From positions 189,045 through 253,044 of the forward strand of contig VZRS01015049.1 of NCBI GenBank assembly GCA_013398055.1: DNA of 64,000 nt, read 5' to 3'. This document shows, in pieces, positions 38,301 to 49,000 of the stretch. Source of the stretch: Ifrita kowaldi. Its lineage: Eukaryota; Chordata; Aves; Passeriformes; Cinclosomatidae. Made by a program: the position numbers and the translations under genes. Numbering within the stretch: the stretch's first letter is position 1; every line of letters starts with the position of its first letter. The notes under the pieces were generated by a model, which worked only from the letters and a program-made list of their open reading frames with translations, was not told the origin of the DNA and ran no database searches.

Positions 38301-38927
38301 ACAGTTTTAGAGAAATACTTTATACCAGGAATTAAGAGTATCCTAATACTTAGTACTAGCAGCCAAGCAAAAAGAGCTTGTTTTTCAGAAGTGTGTCTAA
38401 TTATTGCCAGGCAGGTAATTCCAGATTCCTGAAATCAAGACTCAAAGAATTTGACCACAATTCAGTATTGCCTAATTCAGTATTGACTACTGACTGCAGC
38501 ATCATACCCCATTGAAAACAGCTTGAGAACATCACCTGAAAACACCCTGAGTTTACATACCCAGTGAGTGGCTTCATGCAGCATCATGGTTGTGATGGTG
38601 TCCACCACATCTTCTGTCGTTCCTAGCAATTCACTGTTTACTTTGTGTGGGATCTAGCATTCAGAGACAAAGCTCTGATGCAATTAATGTTTTCAGTAGA
38701 AGATTGAACCATAAAAATTCTAAATTAGTGAATTTAAAACATCTCAAATGAAAGCAGAATTCAGGGAACAGATAAAAAGTGACAAGGATGAGGGGGAATG
38801 AAGAGGAGGGAAGCAAGATGGATGAGTGAAAAAGAAGAAAATCTCCCTCTAGGAAAGCCGTGTTCAATCCCACAGCCCAAGCGCTTTAGCCTTTTACTTG
38901 TCTGATTTACTCTCAGTTCTTGTCACA

Positions 38928-39122
38928 AGGGCAGGTAGTGATAGGACAAGGGGGAATGGCCTTAAACTGAAAGAGTGCAGGTTTAGATTAGATATTAGGA
39001 AGAAATTTTTTATTGTGAGGGTGGTGAGGCCCTGGAACAGGTTGCCCAGAGAGGCTGAGGATGCCCCATCTCTGCAGGTGTTCAAGACCAGATTGGATGG
39101 GGCTCTGAGTAACTTGGTTTAA
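38928..39122 (+). pseudogene. CR1 ORF2 C-terminal remnant, frame intact
   Basis: The last 64 codons of ORF2 are uninterrupted: SDRTRGNGLKLKE, RFRLDIRKKFF, RVVRPWNRLPRE, APSLQVFKTRLDGALSNLV, then TAA at 39120-39122. Only the extreme C-terminus of the protein is present, so it is a dead 5'-truncated copy even though the frame is open. Confidence 0.93.
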
Positions 39123-39208
39123 TGGAAGGTGTCCCTGCCCATGGGGGTTGAAACTAGATGATCTTTATGTTCCTTTCAACCCCAACCATTCTATAATTCT
39201 ATGATTCC
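38928..39208 (+). mobile_element. CR1 LINE, 5'-truncated copy
   Basis: A clear CR1 3' end: GGCAGGTAGTGATAGGACAA at the left, TGGAACAGGTTGCCCAGAGA in the middle, GGAAGGTGTCCCTGCCCATG after the stop codon and CCCAACCATTCTATAATTCTATGATTC at the right. It shows fewer differences from the generic CR1 3' end than the other copies here, suggesting a younger insertion. Its 5' end is truncated near 38928. Confidence 0.95.
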
Positions 39209-42200
39209 TGGGATATAAAGCATGAAGTAACCATTGTAAGCTGCATCTACCTTTTTGACTGACTCCCTAATCTTATTTTTTAAAAGATTTACCTCTCTTT
39301 TCTCTCTGCAGTCTCAAATTCCTGTGTGTAAATGCTATATCATAGAAAAAACTTTGAAGCAACAGTTTCTATAGGTTAGGAAATGTAATAAAGATTCCTG
39401 TATATGAACCAAAGGTTTCCCAAGTCCATCAGTATAGTGCTGGCATCTTAATTTGTACCATAGGGGCATCCTCCAACAGTTTGTTATAGCATCTGAACAG
39501 GGTGGAAGAGAGGACAGATTTATGAGCTCTCCAGAAGTGAGGTCTCTGGGACTAACACAATGATCATAAAGTGGTTTTTCAGGTTCCATGGTTCCATGCC
39601 AGTTTTCTCTTGTGATGCAAATCTTTCCGTACCCTGCCTGCAGCTGGTCCCACAAACGCAATTGCCTTTTGCATATGATCCAAACCACTTGTGCAATAGG
39701 ATCAAGGTAAATTATTTTTGACTGGTAGTTTGTTTTTTTAAAATTTGTTTTTGTTTTTAAAAACAAAGTCTTTTGACTGGTCCTGTTTAGAATATTTTTT
39801 CAACAGATGCTTGCACAACTGGGTGCAGAACATCGCATTGAGGGAGGATTGACAGAATGGGAACTTCTTATACTGCTTTTGTTGTAGAGGACTGGCATCT
39901 AGTCACTGCCTAGATGGATGCCTAAGACTGGATGAACGAGGTTACTGATTACAGCAGTATCATTCCAGTTCTCTTGTCCCTTTTCTCACTTTGGGATCAA
40001 AACTTTGCAGTTGCAGGTCACATGTTTCCATGCAGAGAGAGAATTTTCCATCAATATTGCTGCCATGGCATCTGCTATGTGAACTAGATGTTAAGAAGGA
40101 GTAGTTTACTGGTCTACATTAAGTTAGAAGTGACCTTTGAGGAATATTCTATATAGGTCACTCTAGGGGAGTTTAATTGGCTGCAGCTGAAGGTGTTGCT
40201 CTGAGCATTGTTTTTTTGTCCCTGGTAGATCTCCTGGCAGTGTACTAGGATAGTGACACTGGATGCTGGGTGTAGGCAGTGAGCTGCCTTGAGGAACACT
40301 GCTGGAGAGGACTGGCTTACCAGTCAGGCTGGTTCAAGCACAGCAGCCTTAGTACAGCACCGAGTCAGCTGCAGAGTTGGGCAGGCTGGGGATGGGGTGT
40401 TGTTCAGGATGCCAGGCACAAAGAAGACTGCTATTTATCCTTTCTTCAAAAATACACAGTAATTGAAAATGCTTCTGCAAAAATCTGTCACAAGCATGTT
40501 GTGGCTGGCTCACTATCTTAGTCTCAATGGAGTTACATTAGCACCGTGTTAAATACTCCATTGATTTTGGAATTGCTGTAATGGCCTATAAGTATTGCAG
40601 GGTTCTGAGCATCTGTATTGATCTCAGTGGCTGGTCTTGCACTGAGCCTAGGTGTTACACAGCAGGGCTTCTTTCGAAGTTGTACTCCAGGATATTTGAA
40701 AACACAGGTGCAGAACTGTGCCCTTTTTCTTGCTGAGCATGACTCTTCAGGCATCAATTCGCAACAGAAGTCTGAGACTTTGAGTCATACAAGATGACAT
40801 TTTTCTATTTCTTTTGTAAGATTTCTATTATTCTGACAGCCTTTAGAACATTTTGTCCACTGTTACTACCTAGAGAGGTGTTCACTTGAAGAACTGTTTT
40901 ATTTTATTAATTACAATTTATTCTTTTTTCTTTAGAAGAGGGAAGTCAACAAAATGATAAAACAAGACATTGTCTCTCCCATTCCTTTGTCAGGACTTTC
41001 AATTTCACTTCAATTAAATACAGCTGAATGCAGCAATCATTTGATGGCTGATGCTCCTATTGTTTGGGGAAGTAGCTACCAGTGAGTTAAATACAGGGAG
41101 CCCAAAAGCTAAACTGATTCCTTTATGTGCGCACTCTGTGAAGACACATGAAATGATCTCAGCTTTGCACCGCAGGTGCCTTAGTGTGCCTCAGTCGGAA
41201 ACACACATTTCAAAATGACCTTGGCTATCCAACAGCCACATCCCATGGCACTAATTCCCTGAAAAACAAGTTGACTGCCTTCAAATACAGAGGGATGGGA
41301 AAAAATTATTGCAAGGAATAAACTTCCCATGTATTTTTCAGTGGTTTTGGCTATTAGGTGCTGATCCCTAAGAAAGAGGAGTGTTTTTGTCTGAGAGGAG
41401 CACTGGACTCAGATCTTTAGACTTCTGAGGTGACTTGAGGTTTCCAGTCCTTGAGTAAATGATCCCTCTTTCAGTGAATAACCAGAGTTAAACAGCAAGA
41501 ATTAGTTTATGGTTTCTGAGAGAGAGAATAAATACAGCTATGAGGTATTCTTTTGGAGGTATGGATGTGTCTCTATTTAGCTACAAATAACGACTGAAGA
41601 GGAGTTTCTCAGCTCCCTGCAGAACCCTGTTCTATGCCAGTCATTCTCAAGCACATCCATCGGAAGTGCCAGCAGGGCTTGCTGGCACAGACAGCACACT
41701 TGGATTGCTGGTTATCACTGTGTACCAGGTAGCAGATATGGACAACAAGGGAAGGACAGAAAAAGACATTCCTTGAATATTCCAGAACTTATTGACTGCC
41801 AAAGACAGAGGGAAAACTATAAAGTTCATACCGGGAAATATATGGCACAGAGGCACAAATGTTAGTTTTTAGCAGCTCCACAAAGAACAAAACAAAACAA
41901 AGCAAACCCAAAAAACTACAGAGACTTCTGTAAGAAAAATCACTGACATGGGTAAAAGAGGATGAATAAAATGGATGTGTGTATTTCTGGTCACTCCTGG
42001 TCAAAAAAGGGGATTTCTGTGTTGACTGTCTGCAGGCAAATCCTGGCAGAATGGACGAGTGGCAAGTCTGCTTGAGAAGGTGGGAGTTCAGCTTCTTCAA
42101 CCTAGAAGGGAAGCTGAGAAGGGGCTTTCTCTCTATAAATTCATCAAATATGTGTGAATAGTTCTAGGGAAAACACTGAACAAACAACAAATACTGAAAA

Positions 42201-42370
42201 TTTCAAATGGCTGTCAAAAAAACATTTAAATGATTAGAGGCTGGAAAATAAGCCTAATATTATCAAGTTTAAAGAGATTGATATGGTTACATTTATAAAA
42301 AAGGAAAGAGAGATGATTTACTCTGAATGTGTTAAGTACCTCCCAGGAAAAACACATTTGATGTCTAGGA
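39209..42370. other. Intergenic sequence, no gene recognised
   Basis: No coding exon was recognised. The longest frame (143 codons on -, 39335-39766) has no identifiable domain. An 18-bp palindrome with flanking 11-bp direct repeats lies at 39716-39781. Confidence 0.55.
39716..39781. repeat. 18-bp palindrome flanked by 11-bp direct repeats
   Basis: TTTGTTTTTAAAAACAAA at 39750-39767 is a perfect palindrome. The 11-mer TTTTGACTGGT occurs on either side at 39716-39726 and 39771-39781. The segment between is T/A-rich. Confidence 0.85.
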
Positions 42371-43071
42371 ATCATAGAATCATTAAGGTTGGAAAAGACC
42401 TCTGAGATCACCGAGTTCAACCTTTGACCAATCACCACCTTCTCAACTAGACCATGGCACTAAGTGCCACGTCCAGTCATTTCATGAAGACCTCCAGGGA
42501 CAGTGACTTCATCATCTCCATGGGCAGCCCATTCCAATGTTTAATCACCCCTTCTGTGAAAAAATTCTCCTTGATGTCCAACCTAAACCTCATCAGGTGC
42601 AATTTGAGGCTGTGTCCTCTCCTTCCTGTCACCAGCTGCCTGGGAGAGGAGACTGACCTCCATCTGGCTACACCCTCCTTTCAGTCAGTTGTAGAGTGAT
42701 AAGGTCCCCCAGTCTCCTTTTCGCCAGACTAACTCAGCAGTTCCTCGTAAGACTTATGCCCCAGATTCTTCACCAGCTTTGCTGCCCTTCTCCAGTCTCA
42801 CTCCAGCACCTCAATGTCTTTCCTTTGTAGTGAGGGGCCCAAAACTGAGCACAGGGTTTGAGGTGTGGTCTCACCAGTGCCAAGTACCAAGGGACAAACA
42901 CTTCCTGCTGGTCACACTGGTTCTGATACAAGCCAGGATTCCACTGGTCATCCTGGCCAGCTGGGCACACACATGCTCAGCACCCCCACGTCCAGCACCC
43001 CTAGATCCTTTTCTGCTGAGCAGTTTTCCAGCCACTCTGCCCCCAGCCTGTAGCATTGTATGGGATTGTTG
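42371..43071 (-). mobile_element. CR1 LINE, longest copy in the window
   Basis: On the + strand the copy starts with ATCATAGAATCATTAAGGTTGG (the reverse of the CR1 tail) and runs for about 700 bases through well-known CR1 landmarks: GGGCAGCCCATTCCAATG, TTGAGGCTGTGTCCTCT, TCCTTTCAGTCAGTTGTAGAG and the stretch ending TGTAGCATTG. Read on -, it covers the C-terminal part of ORF2; LVRPHL and FWAP motifs are visible near 42.86-42.89 kb in one frame, but the reading frame is broken by frameshifts and stops. It is 5'-truncated at about 43071, where a short palindrome (GAGAGAGCTCTCTC, 43073-43086) begins. Confidence 0.93.
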
Positions 43072-46000
43072 AGAGAGAGCTCTCTCAAACAGAACAGGAA
43101 GATGCTGAGCAACCACTGCCATGAACAAAGCTCTTTCCCTGTTTCAGAGAGGAAACAGAGCTCAGGTGCTCCACATGAGGATTATCTGTTACAGCAAACC
43201 ATGAGAGAGTGCTGAATGCTTCAGCTCCTAATACCCATCTAGAAGACATAGTTTTAGTCAAAAGCAGTTATTGCTGCATGCAAATGTGTGTTAGGTAAAG
43301 TTTCACAGACTGAAAGAGGTAAGGCCTGTTGTGACTCTGAGGTCTAAGAACATATCCTAGAACAGAACACAGAACATATAGCTCTGCAGGAAATAAAACC
43401 CTGCTAAAACCCCAAAGACGAACAAGCAAACACACGGACTTTCTCCTCCCTTTCTGAATAAGTTTGATTCATTGATTCTGGCTGTTTGCTTCACTTATAG
43501 AGACTCTCCTGTTCTGAACTAAGTCATTGTCAGTGTCTTGCTCCTCTGCTGCTTACAGAATTGCTCATGCCCAGTGTCTCCCTGAAAGCCATTTGGTTCA
43601 GTCCACCTGGTGGCACAAATGACATTTTACAGCTTTAGTCACCTTTGGTTCCTTCACCACTTCGTGCTACTGGAGCTCATAATCCCTTTTCCTCCTCACC
43701 TGCATAAACCAACCTTGTGATTAACCCTGGCTGTGTCCACAATGGACAGACCTGCAGGCAGGTAACTTTGATCTTGGATATCAGACATGCCAAACCTTAC
43801 AGCTCCCTGCATGAAAAATCCTTCCAGATGGCAGGGGACATTCCGGTGTTTACATTTCATATCTACTCCCACTTTCTAGCCCCAAAGTCAATTACTAACA
43901 GCATTTCCTGATAACTTTTTAACTTCAGAAATGTAGCAACCAAATATATACAAATGTATACAAAATATTTTACAGTAAAAAAAGAGACCAGATCATTATT
44001 GTAGAACTTTGATGCAGCTGACTTTTTATTTGAAAATTGATCAACTTGCCAACTAATAACTGGTAATTGTGACATGGCACAGGGGACATTTTCCAGGCTG
44101 GTTTTCATGTGGAGAAAACAAAATTAGGAGACAGTTTCGCTCAGAATTCATGTGCAGCTATCCCCTTGTGGTATGTGGAAAAGAAAAACTGACGTTGCCC
44201 TGTTATTCTGACCAAGCTCAGGATCTGACGTCTTTGTGGGGTGATGTCAGGTTTGCAGGGAACTCTGCTTGTAAGCCCTGTGAGCAGAGGATGCAGCCAG
44301 TCAGCATGGCTTCAAGTGACAAAAGGCAGCTTAGTGGGCTCAGGCACTCTTCCTGCCTGGGTTCCACTAGCTCGCTCCTAAGAAGGCTCTAATAAGCTCA
44401 GGGCAGGATGAGAGGCATAACTGGTTCCTATATATCATATTTCTCCCCACTCTTCCTAATTTTCCTGTGGCATGTAAACATTTACCCGTCAGCTTCAGAA
44501 GCTGAAAATTGAGTGAGATCCCAGTAAATTCTCTCTGCAGCTTCATGAAGCATAGCTGCAGAAATGGGCACTTTTATTCCTTCATTATGAACCCTTCCTC
44601 CATGAGATCACCACAGGCTCTGATTCGCAATTTAATAGCTCTTCTGCTAATAGTGAGAGGAACTGAAGTAGCTGCAAAGAAACTCAATTAGAATTGTAGC
44701 TAATAAAAATGATAGTTGTGATAGAAAAATGATTCATAACTGCAGAATGTGCTTCTGCATGTTTTTCATTACTTAGCCTGCACTAACTCTTGCAATATAA
44801 TATTTCCTCGCACTTTCTGAACCACACATCTTCCCACTGAGCAGCATCTAAAATTTGTGTTTACTCCAGAGTGGTTTTTACCGACACTTCCTTTTGCCAG
44901 TATCATCTTCTTCCACCTAAGGCAGTAGTGTAAACACGATCTAGTATTTTAGGCATTGCTACCTGCTTCTGCATGTAAAAAAACTCCATAGAAGAGACCA
45001 TATAATTGTCAAATAAAAGTTGTCTATGGACATGCTTCCATTACTGCTCACCTGGCAACAGCAGTAGTGAGCTTTTCATTCATTAGACTTTCACAAACCT
45101 CTGGATGTCAACTGTGGCATATGTAGATTTGCCAGTGTTTTTCTAGTGTTTTATTTTGTAAACAGGTAATAACCTATTTTAGTGCTCATGAAAGATGCTG
45201 AAATACATTAACGAGGAGATTTGTCACAGAAGCATTGATAGCATTCAGTGGCCATGGAGATTCCTGGAGAGGTTAGTGTATAATTGCCACTTGTGACTGT
45301 GAAAAGCTGTTCCTCTTCTGATGTCTTTTACAAATAATACTTTATTCTGGTGGTAATTATCTTCCACCTCTGATGGCAGAAAGAATCACTCTGTGTTTCA
45401 AATTGCTTTTCATATTTCTATTTCTGTCATTAAAAAGCCCAATTTATTATACAAGCTTAATAAAAGATAATTGGAAACAAACTCAGTATTTTTAACTATA
45501 GAGATGGAAAGGAAAAGGAGATGTATGATATCAAAAAGACAGATCCTTTTTTCACCTGAATTTTCCAGAAACTTTCTTACTGGACCTGAGTTAAGTCCCA
45601 CTGAGCTCAGTAAGTTGAGAGCTACAATTTGGCCTTTCAGAGTGAGTTTTTATCTCCAAAAAATGTTTCCCCAGTAATCATGGTAATACTCTTACTGGCA
45701 CAAATTGAAAGTCTGATTATTTAGGAACAATAAGATATGCCAGCATGAAAACGCAACATTTGATGACACAAAATCTCTACTGTGAATACATGAACATTAT
45801 TATTTTCCTCTGTGTTGCAGAAGTGCATACACTTTCAGAATGGCAAAAAAGAAAATAACCTGAAAGTTGCCCTGGCAGTGATGAGCTAGAAGAACCACTG
45901 AACACTAGGATGCAACTTCTGAAACAATTTGATTAACAAGTTACTTATGCATTTTGATTAGTACAAAGTAGACCGTAAAAAAAATGTGCTTGTGGTACAG

Positions 46001-49000
46001 TTCATCTCTGGTGTAACTCTGCTGATCAGAGCCCAGTGGGAGTGATAAAAAAGAAAAAAAGAGATCTATTCCTCCATTAATAATTTATATTCTTTTCTTT
46101 GTAAGTGACCTACTAAATGGAAATATAAGAATCATCTGGAAAAATCTCAAATATAAAACTAGGTGCACAGTGTTTTTTCTATATCTCACTCCCAAGATTT
46201 TAAGTTGCTTAACAAGAGAAGCTTTTTCTGGTATGGGGGGTACATGGCCAGGCATTAGAGGAAAACAGAGACATAAGGCAGCAGCTGTAGAAACAGCATG
46301 ATCTTTTCCTTAGTCCTTTGTGATAAATCTCAGCCCTTCTGAAGCAAGTTATGATTATGGTGTGGAAATATGAAGATATTCTTAAAGGGTACATATTTTT
46401 ACTGATCACATGAATACCAGTAAAACTTAAATACCCACCAAATTATAGTTTCTATTTTCTCATTTCAGCATAAAGTGGAGACACTAACATAAATTTTTAA
46501 ATGATGGTATTAAAAGACCATCCCCTCGCACATATGAAGAACACAGGGGAACAAGGGAAGGCAAGAGGGTAAGCTTCAGTAGCCCAGTCAGGCAAACAAC
46601 CCCCACTCTGGGATGGGCACTGGAGAGTCCAGAGATTCTGAGAGTTGGCTACGTGAGGGACTGGAAATCTGGTGTAAATGATCCCTGGAGACCCATGGAT
46701 TCCCAGTAGGCAGCATGGACCTTCAGGTCCCTTTGGGATGACCCTGGCAACAGTGAGCAGTGGCAGCCTCCCCCCTTCCTCTCCCAGGCTACTGGATTTG
46801 GCAAAACCTAACAAAGTTCAACCTTCTTTCCTGGCACTTTCACAAAGGAAACCATCTAAGGAGAGGAAGTATAACATCAGTAAAATCCCAATCCATTAGC
46901 ATGCTCAGTAGTGCTGAAACTCCTCCTGTGGTGGGCAGTACCCAGCAGAAGACAGAGCTGCTTTGTGATGGCAGGGAAGAAGCACCATACAGCCACTGGA
47001 GAAGGCTGCCAAGCCTGAGAACCCTTTCTCTGGACATGACCAGATGGGCTTACAGAGCCAGGTCTGGGGTGTCCCAGCCCTGCAGCAGCATTGCCTGCAC
47101 GCAGGGAAAGGCTCATTGCATCCTCCTCTCAGGAGTTTCCAGAGGGGACAGCAAGGAGGAGCTGGAGCTAACACAGTATTCAAAGACACTGCGAACTCCG
47201 AAGCCTGGCTCCCTCCAGAGGACCCCATCTGTTTTTAAGTCCTGCTGCTCCCTGAACTGAGGAATGAAAGTGGCTGTAAGGGAAGAAGTAATTTGTTGTA
47301 TGGGCTGGCTAGTCTGCTTTTACATCATTGTTTTGTTTTCAAAGAAACTTGGCAAAATATTCCCTAAATGGGTCTCTACTGTGGACAACTGAGTTCTCAT
47401 TTTTGTTGCTGAAGCTGGGCGCTGAGGAAGGTACCTGGGGCCTGGGAGATGTGCCAGGCAGGTGCCCACACATTGTGCCTTGCTATGCTGTGGGTGCTGC
47501 CAGCCCACGGAAACCTGGGGATGAGGGCAAGCGAATGCCTGGGGGAGACTGAGTGCCCTTCTCTCCACAGCTGGTCCCTGTGAGACTGAGCTGTCCCCTG
47601 AGGCACAGAGGAAGGCTTTGTGGGGATGTCACAGGGGAAGTGGACAGGGGAGCAGATTTCTCACACGCCGTGCTGTGCTGCTCTGGTGTGTGACCCCAAA
47701 GGTTTTCTCCCCTTGCTTTACAAGTTAAAGCATGCTCTGCTCTCCTCCATAGCTGCCTTCATGCTAACAGGTATTTTTACTGAGATTGAAGGCAGCACTT
47801 ATTTGCAGAATAATCATTTTAGGCTGCGTTTGAAGTGTTCCCTTTTCCCCCTTACAATGATATTTTCTGTTTAGTTTTGCTGGAAGCATTTCTTAACAAG
47901 CTTCTTCAGCTTGCCTTGCAATCTCTGCAGCTGGGCAGGTGCTGGGCCACTACAGCTGTTTCATTGAACATCCACAGCTCTTCCCAAAGGATTGCTGCAG
48001 TCCCCATGTCTCAGCATCTGTTTGGCTTTAAACTTGTGAGCCTGCTCACACCACATGTGTTTGGAGCATGTCCAAAAAGTCCTCAAAAGAGATTTTTCAG
48101 GTCCTTATCTCTCCTAACTCAGTTGTGAGCTCTGTGCCCAAGCTCTCAGTTGAATTTTAAGAAACTTTCGAAGTAACTCACAGTCACTCTTGCTGCTGCT
48201 TGGGACCTGACCCTGGAGGGAGCCAATGCAGGCTCTTGCAATACTGAAGTTGCTCCTTATTTTTCTGGAGTCAGATGCTCAAGTCAAGCTTCTAACTTCC
48301 TGATGTACAAAATCTCCAGATGTTGGGATATTTCACTGGTGAAAACCTGAGTAACTTCAGTAACTCCAGGGTAACACAGGGAAATTGTGCATAGCTGTAG
48401 TGGTCATATCACTTGAGACTTTCAGGCAGCACTGGTACTAATCCAGTCCCCTTAGCCAATCTGTGTCTTAATTATTTAAATCTGCAAAACATGTCTCACC
48501 TTCCATTCCTTTTAGAAATGTATAAAGGATTAAAAATAATGCCATCCATTGCTCTTAAGCAATCAGTTTATAGAATATTTTTTTAATCTAAATGTCGTAT
48601 TCAATTTCCAGTTGTTTTGGAGGTGCTATAAAACTGAACACATATTTCTGAAGATTAGGTTCAGTATTTGGTACTTATTCTCTGCAAGATAGTGGATTTT
48701 TTAAAACAGAGAGATAACAAGTGGCTTTAAAATTTGTATGGTTTGCTTTTATATTTTGCATTTTCAGTAGGGGAACGTACTTTAGAAAGTAAATTAATAT
48801 CTTGACCCAGAGTAAAAATATGAATTCCTCATGAAATTTGCAGAAATTATTTAGATCAGAAAAGCAACTACATAAGAGAAATGTGCAAGAAAGCCTGGGT
48901 TACAGCTTTCTTGCTGAAACTCAATCACTCTTTGTCAAGTTTGCATGGGAAAAAAATTGATATTCAAGGGACACTAATCATCCACTTTTGTAAGCAGAAA

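Larger units (their letters stand above)
25327..38927. other. Intergenic sequence, no gene recognised
   Basis: I read both strands for coding exons and found none that I can support. The content is moderately AT-rich unique-looking sequence with a compact CpG cluster at 29.24 kb and an A12/CCAAACC tract at 29.17 kb. The section 27.7-33 kb has several overlapping short open frames (up to 138 codons on - at 32416-32832), none with a recognisable motif. No retroviral polymerase or envelope motif was identified. Confidence 0.55.

Noticed and set aside
39335..39766. 143-codon open frame on the - strand
   Set aside because: I considered a retroviral or host exon origin but found no conserved motif. 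It runs through a low-complexity T/A tract at its N-terminal end.
46760..47260. 166-codon open frame on the + strand
   Set aside because: It overlaps several other long frames on both strands in a GC-richer patch where stops are rarer. Its composition looks random and no domain is visible.
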